DNA from: DATJPR01 sp035506295
GTDB lineage: Bacteria; Bacteroidota; Ignavibacteria; UBA10030; UBA6906
Assembly: GCA_035506295.1 (NCBI GenBank)
Contig: DATJPR010000142.1
Location: 1 to 43,641, forward strand
Reading direction: 5' to 3'
Length of the DNA: 43,641 nt
The position numbers were made by a program, and so were the translations under genes. Positions 1 through 7,908 of this stretch are shown one piece after another; position 1 is the stretch's first letter, and every line of letters starts with the position of its first letter. Below the pieces are notes generated by a model, which was given only the letters and a program-made list of their open reading frames with translations, was not told the origin of the DNA and did not search any database.

Positions 1-510
1 CTTCTCAGAGGGGTCAACGTCGGCGGTCACAAGACCTTCCGGCCAACAGTTCTCGCCAGACACCTGAAGGATTTCGGCGCCGTGAACATCGGTGCTGCGG
101 GGACGTACGTGATTCGCAAGCCGACGACACGGGGACCGCTCCGTGCAGAGCTGAGGCGCAGGCTTCCGTTTGATACCGAGATTGTCATGTGCGATGGCAA
201 GGAACTTCTTGGTATCATGGCCGACAATCCATTTGGGGATCAGCCGAAGCGGCCGGACATCGTCCATTTCGTCAGCGTGTTGTCCCGTCGCCCTCGATCA
301 GAACCCGCTTTGCCGATCAGCTATCCCCCGGATGGAATGTGGCTTGTCAGAATCCTCGCACGGAAGGACCGATTTGTCTTCGGCCAGTATCGGCGTCATA
401 TGAAGACCATCGGCTATCTCGGTCAGATCGATCGCCTCTACGATGTCCCTCTCACCACGCGCAATTGGAACACCATCACGGCTATTGCGAAGGTTGTCGG
501 CAGTGTGTAG
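1..510 (+). CDS. DUF1697 family protein, 5' end outside window
   Basis: The reading frame is open from base 1, and its first residues (LLRGVNVGGHK) match the N-terminal LRGINVGG signature of DUF1697 proteins. The true start therefore lies a few codons upstream of the window. An internal ATG at 82 is not the start, because it would discard this conserved motif. About 169 codons remain, close to the usual 170-180 of the family, so little is missing. DUF1697 proteins are small soluble proteins of unknown function, common in soil bacteria among other stress-type genes. The next gene starts about 90 bases downstream on the same strand. Confidence 0.85.
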   Translation, partial: LLRGVNVGGHKTFRPTVLARHLKDFGAVNIGAAGTYVIRKPTTRGPLRAELRRRLPFDTEIVMCDGKELLGIMADNPFGDQPKRPDIVHFVSVLSRRPRSEPALPISYPPDGMWLVRILARKDRFVFGQYRRHMKTIGYLGQIDRLYDVPLTTRNWNTITAIAKVVGSV

Positions 511-598
511 TTGAAGCAATGGAACCACGGCTTCCCTCGGGAGCGTTCCATAAGGCGGAACAGAAGGAATGAATATCCTTGAAGCCGGGGGAGATGCC

Positions 599-1243
599 AT
601 GAGCAAATTGCGTGTCGCGAGTTTCTCGATCTCGATCGATGGCTACGGTGCCGGTCCCAATCAGAGTCTCGAAAACCCGCTCGGCGTCGGCGGTATGGAA
701 CTCCACCAGTGGTTGTTTCCCACGAACACCTTTCAGCGAGAGCATGGGACCGGAAAGGGGACAACCGGCATCGACGACGATTGGGCGGCTCGCAGTTTCA
801 TGAACATCGGGGCGTGGATTCTCGGTCGGAATATGTTCGGCCCGATCCGCGGACCCTGGCCGGACGAGAAATGGAAAGGGTGGTGGGGGGACAATCCTCC
901 CTATCACATGCCGGTCTTCGTGTTGACCCACTTTGCACGCGAGCCGATCGTCATGAAGGGCGACACCACATTCTACTTCGTTACCGGCGGAATCCACGAA
1001 GCGCTCGAACGCGCCAGGGATTCAGCCGGTGGTCGAGACATTCGCCTCGGCGGAGGGGTGGCCACAATCCAGCAGTACCTGCGCGCCGGGCTCGTCGATG
1101 AGATTCACTTCGCTATCGCGCCCGTCCTGCTGGGATCGGGGGAGTCGATATTTTCAGGCCTCAACCTGCCGTCGCTCGGCTTCGACGTTGTGGACCGCGT
1201 CGCGACGCCGATGGCAACGCACATCGTCCTCAGAAAACGCTGA
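599..1243 (+). CDS. RibD C-terminal / dihydrofolate-reductase-like family protein
   Basis: This 214-residue protein has the fold signature of RibD-C/DHFR-like proteins. The N-terminus (MSKLRVASFSISIDGYGAG) resembles the NADPH-binding first strand. Mid-protein there is a GAWILGRNMFG segment. Near the C-terminus, GGVATIQQYLRAGLVDE and APVLLGSGESIF are the family's most conserved blocks. Such proteins are NAD(P)H-dependent reductase homologues outside riboflavin operons, and their substrates are unknown. I chose the ATG at 599 because a GGGGGAG ribosome site lies just upstream and the protein then begins at the conserved strand. An in-frame ATG at 569 has its purine run too close to the start. 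Confidence 0.85.
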   Translation: MSKLRVASFSISIDGYGAGPNQSLENPLGVGGMELHQWLFPTNTFQREHGTGKGTTGIDDDWAARSFMNIGAWILGRNMFGPIRGPWPDEKWKGWWGDNPPYHMPVFVLTHFAREPIVMKGDTTFYFVTGGIHEALERARDSAGGRDIRLGGGVATIQQYLRAGLVDEIHFAIAPVLLGSGESIFSGLNLPSLGFDVVDRVATPMATHIVLRKR

Positions 1244-1253
1244 AGCTCCGCCT

Positions 1254-1637
1254 TCAGCTGCGCTTCGGATAGGTGTAGCCGGTGCTTTCTTCTTTCATCT
1301 TGATCGGTCGGACTTCGATGCGCGCGGTATCGCTGTACGCAAACTCCGGTTTTCCCTTGGCGATGGCGGTCGCGTCGTCGATGTCGTCGGCGATAACGTG
1401 GTAATACCCGACGATGACTTCCTTGGAGTCGCTGAACGGGCCGTCTTTCCATGCCCCCTTCGAACCGGATATCATCTTCCCCTCCCTCACGAGAGGCTGA
1501 GCCGATTTCAGCTTCCCTTTCTTCTTCAGGTCTTCAATATAGGCCTCGCAGGCATGCAGGAACTGATCATGTTTCTCCTGCGCCCACGCCGACTGATGGT
1601 CCTTCTGATTGCGAATGAGAAGCATGAACTCTTTCAT
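1254..1637 (-). CDS. YCII-related (DGPF domain) protein
   Basis: This 127-residue protein starts MKEFMLLIRN and contains DGPF at about residues 65-68, followed by KEVIVGYYHV and a DIDDATAIAK segment. This is the diagnostic layout of the YCII/DGPF family. These are small ferredoxin-fold proteins, often linked to ECF sigma factors and of unknown biochemical role; no sigma factor is visible here. A strong GGGAGGG ribosome site lies 5-6 bases before the ATG. The gene is convergent with the RibD-like gene, with about 10 bases between the stops. Confidence 0.88.
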   Translation of the reverse strand: MKEFMLLIRNQKDHQSAWAQEKHDQFLHACEAYIEDLKKKGKLKSAQPLVREGKMISGSKGAWKDGPFSDSKEVIVGYYHVIADDIDDATAIAKGKPEFAYSDTARIEVRPIKMKEESTGYTYPKRS

Positions 1638-1994
1638 GTGCCCTCCCTCTTTGTACGCTCACGGTGTTTTGAGGCTGTTGTTGGTTGACTAAGTCAATCC
1701 TCTCATAGGAGGTTTTCTTGCATGCAAGGCCCGGTACGGGTGGCGGTGGCAAATTTGTTGTATGTGCGGCTGATACGGAATAGTAAACACTGAATTCTTG
1801 CCAGAGTTTCCGCTCCCCCCGTTTCGGCTGCAGCCCTCAACAGCAAAGACGCCTGGAAGGGCATGCATTCAAATCGGCGGAGTACGGAACATTCGCGGAC
1901 ATCGCAGCGTATGATCGTGAGGAGTTGCAGATATGGGGGGATCAGCTAAAGGATAGGCTGTTACAAAGAATCGATACTCGCAGGAAGGCATGCC
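1638..1994. other. Intergenic stretch between divergent genes, with one palindrome
   Basis: These 357 bases separate the minus-strand YCII gene from the plus-strand membrane protein gene, so promoters for both should lie here. I see no clear -35/-10 pair. The one ordered element is the 13-base palindrome at 1685-1697. From about 1862 the frame that contains base 1880 gives a protein-like stretch (AEYGTFADIAAYDREELQ). It runs into the next gene in another frame and cannot be assigned to a family. Confidence 0.5.
1685..1697. promoter_or_regulatory. Perfect 13-bp palindrome (possible operator) upstream of the YCII gene
   Basis: TTGACTAAGTCAA reads the same on both strands around its central base and lies 48 bases upstream of the YCII start codon. 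The size and symmetry fit a dimeric repressor site, but no regulator gene is adjacent. A chance occurrence cannot be excluded. Confidence 0.3.
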
Positions 1995-2456
1995 ATGCGA
2001 CTCAAGAATATACTTACCGACGGCACGATTGCTGGACTTGCGATGGGGATCTTCCTATTCCTCGGAGGAGCCGTTTTCTCTCGGATCATTTATGGACCGC
2101 AGTTTGCGCCTCCCGGCAAATTTACCCCCGAGCAACTCAACGCGATCTATTTCATCTGGACGAAACTTCTTATCGGCTGGATCTTTGGCATTCTCTTTGC
2201 CTTTGCGTATTGGCTCCTCCCGCTGCGCATGCGATTCACAGGAGCCATCCATGGTCTCAAGTATGGATTGTCATTCTGGTGTCTCACCACATTGTGGAAC
2301 CTGTCCCATCCGCTCGTGTACGGGTCGATCAATGTTCGCGACCAGGTATTCTGGGTGGTCTATCAGCTTGTTGGCTTTGCGGGATTGGGGGCCGTGCTCG
2401 GTGTTCTCAACAAGAGAAGAGGACGGCATGAGCTATCGACTGCGACACCCGTTTAA
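1995..2456 (+). CDS. Four-helix integral membrane protein of unknown function
   Basis: This 153-residue hydrophobic protein has four predicted membrane segments at about residues 10-33, 55-77, 84-105 and 117-138. It ends in a short basic tail (NKRRGRHE). A loop containing YGPQFAPPGKFTPEQ lies between helices 1 and 2. I do not recognise a family with certainty. It resembles small hypothetical membrane proteins found singly in Bacteroidota and related genomes. The start is preceded by GCAGGAAGGC, a reasonable ribosome site. Its isolation from neighbours gives no functional clue. Confidence 0.7.
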   Translation: MRLKNILTDGTIAGLAMGIFLFLGGAVFSRIIYGPQFAPPGKFTPEQLNAIYFIWTKLLIGWIFGILFAFAYWLLPLRMRFTGAIHGLKYGLSFWCLTTLWNLSHPLVYGSINVRDQVFWVVYQLVGFAGLGAVLGVLNKRRGRHELSTATPV

Positions 2457-2632
2457 GGTATTCTCGCGCCGGCCCATTCAACGTCAGCGTTTGTGGCAGA
2501 GGCCGGATATAGCCAGACCTGCAAAATGCTTATCTTATTGCTGCTCCTCTGAAGCGGAATGCCGGCCGGATCTCATGGCCCCCGGTCAGGTGCATGTGGC
2601 TCAGTGAGTCTCAAGAACGAGGAACTTCTACC

Positions 2633-3190
2633 GTGAAACCTGCTCTTATCGTTTTGCTGGTTACCTTTCTCAGCGTGTTCAAGTCATACGGACAGGGAAT
2701 GGAGGAGGCGAGCGATTCGAGCTTCGCGGCACCTGAATTCAAATTCGTCACTATCGACGGCGATCCTGTTTCCTCGAGGAATCTCAGGGGAAAGGTGATC
2801 ATTCTCGACTTCTGGAGCTCCGACTGCAATCCCTGTCGAAGATCCATGCCGCAGTTGGAAGAATTCTATCGCCGCTACAAAACCGATCCGCGGGTGGCCT
2901 TCTATTTCGTGAACTCTGGCTGGGAGACGCTCGAGAAAGCGAAAGCCTTCTCGTCGCGGGGAAGGTCCGGGGTTCTTCTCTTTTCGTGGGGAGAGAAGTA
3001 CGATCTGCCCTTTGCGTACGACCGGGGGAGCTCAACCCTGAAAGCATTTGGATTTGACTCCAATCCATCGATGGTGATCATCGACGCGAAGTTCCGGGTG
3101 CGGCACAAGCATGCAGGCTACCAGGAGAACCTCTCGAAGTATCTCTCCGAAATGGTGGATCGGTATCTCAGCGAGAAGAACGTCCGATGA
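2633..3190 (+). CDS. TlpA-like thioredoxin-fold protein, exported
   Basis: This 185-residue protein starts at the GTG at 2633. That start gives a clean signal peptide (KPALIVLLVTFLSVFKSYGQ) and has GAGGA about ten bases upstream. An earlier in-frame ATG (2594) would add a polar leader before the signal and is unlikely. The mature part is an AhpC/TSA-type redoxin domain: GKVIILDFWSSDCNPCRRSMPQ carries a CNPC active site (Cys65, Cys68), and a proline-containing NPSMVIID strand follows near the C-terminus. Such proteins act as thiol-disulfide oxidoreductases in the cell envelope, often in cytochrome c maturation. No partner gene is nearby. Confidence 0.88.
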   Translation: MKPALIVLLVTFLSVFKSYGQGMEEASDSSFAAPEFKFVTIDGDPVSSRNLRGKVIILDFWSSDCNPCRRSMPQLEEFYRRYKTDPRVAFYFVNSGWETLEKAKAFSSRGRSGVLLFSWGEKYDLPFAYDRGSSTLKAFGFDSNPSMVIIDAKFRVRHKHAGYQENLSKYLSEMVDRYLSEKNVR

Positions 3191-3234
3191 ACAACCATCG
3201 TTGAAACGCCACCTTCTCATTCCCTGGAGCGACC

Positions 3235-3777
3235 GTGAAATACGCCGTCACCACCAAATGTCGGACCATGGGCAACATGGCGTTGACGATAAGTCTGCTT
3301 GTCGTTGCTCTCGCGTGTCAGAAACCAGCTCAACCACTTCTGGAGAGTCACACAGAAGGAGCGGATGCTGATCAGGCCTATGTCCGTAAGTCACTGGATC
3401 GATGGCTTGAGCTCTATAATGCCGAGCGGTACGAGACGCTTATCACGACCCTTTATGCTGAGCATGCCGTACTCCTGGCGCCTCATGCTCCTCTCCACCA
3501 CGGGCGGGAAGAGATTCTTCATGCGTACCAGCAAGCCGCAGAGGCTTCGAGCGAGCGTATCGACAGAAGCGACATCGAAGACCTGCGGGTGTCCGGAAAC
3601 CTGGCGGTCGCGCAGGGCGAGGACGCCGGGCTGAGCACGCCGAGAAACGGCGGCGAACCGACAAGGTTCAATGAGAAGTGGTTGATGGTCCTCGAACGCC
3701 AACCCGACAGCACTTGGAAAGTTATCTATGAGATGTGGAATGACAACAACCCCGCGTCCGAGGGACAGGGCACGTAA
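3235..3777 (+). CDS. NTF2-like (SnoaL/DUF4440) lipoprotein
   Basis: This 180-residue protein starts at a GTG with GGAG six bases upstream. The N-terminal hydrophobic stretch ends in a lipobox (VVALAC, Cys28), so it is probably a lipoprotein. The rest is a compact NTF2-like domain: SLDRWLELYNAERYETL, then LYAEHAVLLAPHAPLHHGREEI, and a C-terminal KWLMVLERQPDSTWKVIYEMWN. This order matches the DUF4440/SnoaL-like families of ketosteroid-isomerase fold. No catalytic function can be assigned. It follows the TlpA-like gene by 44 bases and may be co-transcribed. Confidence 0.82.
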   Translation: MKYAVTTKCRTMGNMALTISLLVVALACQKPAQPLLESHTEGADADQAYVRKSLDRWLELYNAERYETLITTLYAEHAVLLAPHAPLHHGREEILHAYQQAAEASSERIDRSDIEDLRVSGNLAVAQGEDAGLSTPRNGGEPTRFNEKWLMVLERQPDSTWKVIYEMWNDNNPASEGQGT

Positions 3778-3810
3778 TCAACACGCGGAGGCCGTAGGAC
3801 TCATACGCTG

Positions 3811-3996
3811 TTGTTCGAAAAAATTGCCGGGAAATGGGCTGGAACGTGCCGTACCTGGTTTGAGCCTGGAAAACTCGCCGATGAGTCGGAAGTTACGGGA
3901 TGGATAACGGGGATTCTTGATGACCGGTTTGTCCGCCACACCAACGAAGGCGCGATGCAAGGGAAGACAAGGCAGGGCGAGGAAATGATCGCGTGA
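3811..3996 (+). pseudogene. Truncated DUF1579-like gene
   Basis: A 61-codon frame starting at TTG 3811 begins FEKIAGKWAGTCRTWFEPG and continues through an RFVRHTNEGAMQGKTRQGEE-like stretch to a stop. This resembles the first third of DUF1579-type proteins, which normally run to about 140-190 residues. The frame then stops, and the next 80 bases show no continuation in any frame before the ClbS-like gene. I read it as a 3'-deleted remnant. A functional short protein is possible but less likely. Confidence 0.6.
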
Positions 3997-4076
3997 AGCG
4001 GCGAGAAGGACGAACGGTTGAGTTTGTTGTCGCATGCGAAGCTTGATGTTGATATCTTTGCCCTCAGATTCTTGTC

Positions 4077-4598
4077 ATGGGAAAACGACTTCGCAAACGA
4101 GACCTGCTTGAGCAAATCCATCGCGAGCGCGAAGCCCTCGATGCGGTCCTCAAGCACATTCCGAAACGGCTGATGACGCGCCCCGGTGTTACCCGCGGGG
4201 GATGGTCGGTCAAGGATATCCTTGCGCACCTTGTCGAATGGCAGGCGATGAATCTCCTCTGGTACGCGAAGGGTCTCCGTGGGGAAAAGGTTGACATGCC
4301 GGCCCCGGGGTACACTCTGCGAGAACTCCCGCGATTGAACCAGATGATCTACCGCAAGCATCACCGGCGATCGCTTACATCAGTGCTCGAAGACTATGAC
4401 CAGTATCATGAACGCGTTCTCGGGCTCATCGCATCGCTCTCCGATGGAGAGCTAACGACGTTGGAGCATTATTCCTGGACAGGGCCGTCGTGGACATTGA
4501 GCGACTATCTCCGCGCGAGCACGTCGGCGCACTATCTCTGGGCGAGAACGCGCATAGGCCGATGGTGGCGGAAAAGAGAGACCTGTGGCACTGACTGA
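4077..4598 (+). CDS. ClbS/DfsB-type (DinB-like four-helix) protein
   Basis: This 173-residue, mostly helical protein matches the ClbS/DfsB (formerly DUF1706) layout. An N-terminal helix (KRDLLEQIHREREALDAVL) is followed by TRGGWSVKDILAHLVEWQ, the conserved family block. The C-terminal ASTSAHYLWARTRIGRWW matches the usual SAHYDWA motif. ClbS itself hydrolyses the genotoxin colibactin, while most relatives are uncharacterised and may handle reactive small molecules. The gene overlaps the downstream sigma-54 activator by 14 bases, so the two are probably translated from one message. Confidence 0.82.
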   Translation: MGKRLRKRDLLEQIHREREALDAVLKHIPKRLMTRPGVTRGGWSVKDILAHLVEWQAMNLLWYAKGLRGEKVDMPAPGYTLRELPRLNQMIYRKHHRRSLTSVLEDYDQYHERVLGLIASLSDGELTTLEHYSWTGPSWTLSDYLRASTSAHYLWARTRIGRWWRKRETCGTD

Positions 4599-6108
4599 GA
4601 ACGAATACCGCAGGCTGCTTTCAATTACCAACCTCCTGATTGCCCAGGCGGAGCCTTCCGGGCTGTTTACGAGCATTGCCCGGGAACTTCATTCTCTCTA
4701 TCCGATTGTGAATCTCGGCATTGCGTTCTACAACCGGGACACCGATCACCTCGAGCGAGGCCTCCGGCTGGCCGCGGACGAAACGCTGCAGCAGGTGGAG
4801 CCGATACCGGTGAAGGGATCGTTGATCGAGAGGGCTGCTTCAGCACGCTGTGCAGTCCTGCTTTCGCCGGAACAAATACAGGAATCCGTGCGACGGTTCT
4901 TTTCCCTTGGGGACGACCAAACGCCGGCGCAATCTTCCGGCGTAATCCTCCCCCTGTTCAATCGGGCCGGCCGACTCCTGGGTATCGCCGCTGCGGATTG
5001 CGATGCCTCACGACCGTTCACGGAGAACGATCTTCCTTTTCTGAATCAGCTCGCTGTCCTCGTCGGACTCGCGCTCGAGAATACCAATCTTCATCATGAG
5101 AACGCTCTCATGCGGGCGCGGCTTGAGCAGGAAGAGCAGTATCTGAAAAGCGAGATCGATACGGCATTCGATGTCGGCAGCCTGCTCTTTGCCAGCAAGG
5201 CGATCGGCGATGTGATGCGCCTTATTGAGAAGGCGGCTGCGACCGATGCGACCGTGTTGCTTACGGGGGAGACCGGAACGGGCAAAGAGCTTTTCGCACG
5301 GACGATCCACGCACGGAGCGCGTCAGGATCGCGCCCGCTTGTCAAGGTAAACTGCGGAGCGATACCCGCCGGTCTGGTCGAAAGCACGCTGTTCGGTCAC
5401 GAAAAAGGGGCGTTCACCGGAGCCGTCAGCCGTCACACCGGAGTCTTCGAGATCGCGGACGGGGGAACACTCTTCCTCGACGAGATCGGAGAACTTCCGC
5501 TGGAGATGCAGGTCAAATTGCTTCGCGTGCTCCAGGAGGGCGAGTTCACACGCGTCGGGGGACGTGATATGCTCAGGGTCAATGTCCGCATCATTGCCGC
5601 CACCAACCGTGTGCTTGAGCAAATGATCGAGAAAGGGACGTTCCGCTCCGATCTGTACTATCGACTCGCTGTGTTTCCGATCGCGATTCCACCGCTGCGT
5701 GAGCGCCGGGAGGATATCCCGTTGCTCGCGACCTACTTTCTTCAGAAGTACGCAAAGCAATTTCGCAGGCCGGCAAAACGAATCTCGTCGGAAGCCATGG
5801 GACACCTTCGCACGTATGCTTTCCTCGGGAACGTCAGAGAATTGGAGAACCTCATCGAGCGGGCAGTCGTGCTTTCCGACGGCGTGACCCTCGGCGTTGA
5901 ATTGTTCCCGCTCACTGTTCCGCGGCACCATCCCATCCCGGAGGCGGGCCGGACATCGTCAACCGGGTCCGACACGAGCTCGATCTTCAGGGCGCTTGAG
6001 TCGTCGAATTGGATCATCGAAGGGCCCCGTGGCGCCGCGGCGAAACTCAAGCTGAAGCCGAGCACGCTCCGGAGCCGCATGCTCAAGCTCGGCATCAGGC
6101 GTTCCTGA
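4585..6108 (+). CDS. Sigma-54-dependent transcriptional activator with GAF sensor
   Basis: This 507-residue bacterial enhancer-binding protein acts by ATP-driven remodelling of sigma-54 polymerase. A GAF domain covers about residues 20-165. The AAA+ domain contains Walker A GETGTGKE (228-235), the sigma-54 contact loop GAFTGA (275-280) and Walker B TLFLDE (295-300). The C-terminus is a Fis-type helix-turn-helix (GAAAKLKLKPSTLRSRMLKLG, about 483-503). The linker block reads FLGNVREL where most relatives have WPGNVREL. The start is GTG inside the end of the ClbS-like gene. It stands directly upstream of the STAS/TolC/HlyD/permease genes, so it is the likely activator of that operon, with the GAF domain sensing a small ligand. 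This domain layout is of the NorR/FhlA type; no closer assignment is safe. Confidence 0.93.
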   Translation: MALTENEYRRLLSITNLLIAQAEPSGLFTSIARELHSLYPIVNLGIAFYNRDTDHLERGLRLAADETLQQVEPIPVKGSLIERAASARCAVLLSPEQIQESVRRFFSLGDDQTPAQSSGVILPLFNRAGRLLGIAAADCDASRPFTENDLPFLNQLAVLVGLALENTNLHHENALMRARLEQEEQYLKSEIDTAFDVGSLLFASKAIGDVMRLIEKAAATDATVLLTGETGTGKELFARTIHARSASGSRPLVKVNCGAIPAGLVESTLFGHEKGAFTGAVSRHTGVFEIADGGTLFLDEIGELPLEMQVKLLRVLQEGEFTRVGGRDMLRVNVRIIAATNRVLEQMIEKGTFRSDLYYRLAVFPIAIPPLRERREDIPLLATYFLQKYAKQFRRPAKRISSEAMGHLRTYAFLGNVRELENLIERAVVLSDGVTLGVELFPLTVPRHHPIPEAGRTSSTGSDTSSIFRALESSNWIIEGPRGAAAKLKLKPSTLRSRMLKLGIRRS

Positions 6109-6201
6109 TACTCCACCCCTCCCATCCTCGCTCCTCCATCCCGTCGTGGTTTTCCACCGTGGAATTCCGCGGACCGCTCTTCTTAATCAGAAAAACCCAC
6201 G

Positions 6202-6228
6202 ATTTCGTTTCGAATACCGCAATTTCGT
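6202..6228 (+). promoter_or_regulatory. Direct repeat ATTTCGT x2, possible activator site
   Basis: ATTTCGT occurs at 6202-6208 and again at 6222-6228, 20 bases apart (about two helical turns). The repeats lie just upstream of the candidate -24/-12 element and downstream of the sigma-54 activator gene. Enhancer sites usually lie further upstream, so this is only suggestive. Confidence 0.25.
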
Positions 6229-6230
6229 GA

Positions 6231-6246
6231 TGGCATGAGGATTGAC
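6231..6246 (+). promoter_or_regulatory. Imperfect sigma-54 (-24/-12) promoter candidate for efflux operon
   Basis: TGGCATGAGGATTGAC matches 13 of 16 positions of the TGGCACGRNNNTTGCW consensus. The GG is intact and the spacing is right, but the -12 element reads GA instead of GC. It would place the transcript start near 6258, inside the first possible codons of the STAS-like gene. The match may be coincidental, yet the upstream gene is a sigma-54 activator. Confidence 0.35.
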
Positions 6247-6546
6247 CTTCCGCATGCCATGCTTCACATCCAAACACATAGCGCGGCACCGCACTTCCTG
6301 CACCTTATTCTCGAAGGCGCGCTGGACGCAATGCATGTCGTGGCGCTCGAGGATGCAATCCGCAAGGAGCTTCCGTGCGACTCGCTGCAGCTCGTCCTTC
6401 ATTGCGACGGGCTTCAGGCTGTCGATGATGAGGGACTGCGCCTGCTGGCTCGGCTGAAACATGATGGTGCCCTGCTTGAGGGCGTGCCGCTGATTGTGGA
6501 ATGGAAGCTCCATCACCTCGAACACTATCTCCAGAGTAAAGAATGA
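6235..6546 (+). CDS. Small STAS-like protein with acidic replacement of the serine motif
   Basis: This protein of about 103 residues has the strand-helix alternation of STAS domains. LQLVLHCDGLQAVDDEGLRLL aligns with the hydrophobic strand and the DSSGL motif of anti-sigma-factor antagonists, and GVPLIVEWKLHHLEHYL follows as the last strand and helix. The phosphorylatable serines are replaced by acidic residues (DDEGL, 64-68). The stop overlaps the ATG of the TolC gene (ATGA), indicating translational coupling. The start is uncertain: ATG 6235 and ATG 6259 are both possible and neither has a clear ribosome site. A regulatory or assembly role in the efflux operon is inferred from position only. 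Confidence 0.6.
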   Translation: MRIDLPHAMLHIQTHSAAPHFLHLILEGALDAMHVVALEDAIRKELPCDSLQLVLHCDGLQAVDDEGLRLLARLKHDGALLEGVPLIVEWKLHHLEHYLQSKE

Positions 6547-7889
6547 AAAGGTCACTCTGTGTTCTTCTCGTCTCTCTGTTTACAGTTTCTGCAGGGTTCG
6601 GTCAACCGACGCTCCGCTTAACGCTTCGTGAGACCGCCGCTCTTGCCGCCGGCAACAACCCACTGGTGCTCGGCGCCCACCATGATGTCGAAGCGGCAGA
6701 GAAACAACATAGCCGCGCCTGGCGTGAGTACGCTCCAACCATCACGGCCAACGCGCAGTACCAGTATCTCAACGATGACCTTGCCCTGAAGGTCGATCCC
6801 ATCACCCTTCCGTTCTTTGGTCAGCCGGTCAGCATCGCGGTGCCTCCCATCCCGTTGCTCGATCGTTCCACACTGCGGGCGGACATCACGGCGACGATGC
6901 CGTTGTTCACGGGGTTGCGGATCGAATCGGGCATCCGCGCGACCCGCCATATGGTGGAGGACGCGACGGCGCAGGATACGCTGACACTCCAGAAGCAGGT
7001 TACGGAGGCGTTGCTCGATTATCACGAGGTGTTGCTCGCGCAACAGAACCTGGCCGCGCGGACGGAAGCTCTTTCCACCGCAAAGCATCATGCCGACGAT
7101 GTCCGCCTCATCCTTGAACAGGGGGTGGCTACCCAGTATGATCGGATCCGTTCGGACCTGGCGGTTGCCGACGCCGAGCGAGCAATGACGGAAGCGGAAA
7201 ACGGCGCGATGCTGGCCGAGAAGGCGTTGAAGAAAGAGCTGTGTCTGCCCGACTCGATTCGCCTCGAACTCGCGGACAGCCTTACGTTTTCCGAACGCAC
7301 CGTGGATCTCGCACAGGCGCTTGCCGCGGCTGAGGCCTCACGTCCCGAGCTGCATTCGCTGGCGGAGAAGAAAGAAACCGTCAAAGCACTCTCGGCGGTT
7401 GAGACGGGGAAGATGCTTCCGCAGATCGGTGCATTCGCGAAATACGAGCTGAACAAGAAAGCGTTGACCCAGTTGGACCCGGCCTGGGTCGTGGGCCTCA
7501 GCGCGAACATCACCATCTTCAACGGATTGAAGGATCTCGCAGCAGGGCAGGTGTACGACCTTCAAGGGGAAAAGATCGACGACCTCCGGCACGAGGCAGT
7601 CGATGCCATCGCCCTGGAAGTGCGCAAATATTACGCCGACATGCAAACGGCCAAGCGAACGGTCGCCACGACACAGACGGCCCTTGATCTCGCCCGGGAA
7701 GCTTTGCGCATGGCGACGCGTCGTTTTGAAACCGGCACCGGGACATCACTGGAAGTGATCGACGCGCAGACGAGTGTGGTCGCCATGCGAACGGCCCACG
7801 CCGCCGCCCTGCATGCCTACCGGTCTTCCTATATCCAGCTTGTCCGTTCCACGGGAAACACCGATCTCTTGCTCACTGGAGTTTTCTAA
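6543..7889 (+). CDS. TolC-family outer membrane efflux protein
   Basis: This 448-residue protein starts with a signal peptide (RSLCVLLVSLFTVSAGFGQ). Two long alpha-helical repeats typical of TolC/OEP proteins follow, rich in Ala, Glu and Arg. The first includes QVTEALLDYHEVLLAQQNL; the second ends with ARRFETGTG-type spacing (MATRRFETGTGTSLEVIDAQT), the family's best conserved segment. It forms the outer-membrane exit duct of a tripartite efflux system. The start codon overlaps the stop of the STAS-like gene, and the HlyD gene follows 19 bases after its stop, so it is the second gene of the operon. Confidence 0.93.
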   Translation: MKRSLCVLLVSLFTVSAGFGQPTLRLTLRETAALAAGNNPLVLGAHHDVEAAEKQHSRAWREYAPTITANAQYQYLNDDLALKVDPITLPFFGQPVSIAVPPIPLLDRSTLRADITATMPLFTGLRIESGIRATRHMVEDATAQDTLTLQKQVTEALLDYHEVLLAQQNLAARTEALSTAKHHADDVRLILEQGVATQYDRIRSDLAVADAERAMTEAENGAMLAEKALKKELCLPDSIRLELADSLTFSERTVDLAQALAAAEASRPELHSLAEKKETVKALSAVETGKMLPQIGAFAKYELNKKALTQLDPAWVVGLSANITIFNGLKDLAAGQVYDLQGEKIDDLRHEAVDAIALEVRKYYADMQTAKRTVATTQTALDLAREALRMATRRFETGTGTSLEVIDAQTSVVAMRTAHAAALHAYRSSYIQLVRSTGNTDLLLTGVF

Positions 7890-7908
7890 TTCATCACCGA
7901 GGAAGTTC

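Noticed and set aside
2460..2500. ATTCAAC followed by GCGTTTG, considered as an integron attC core
   Set aside because: The matching GTTRRRY end is missing, there is no imperfect hairpin of the right size, and no integrase is present.
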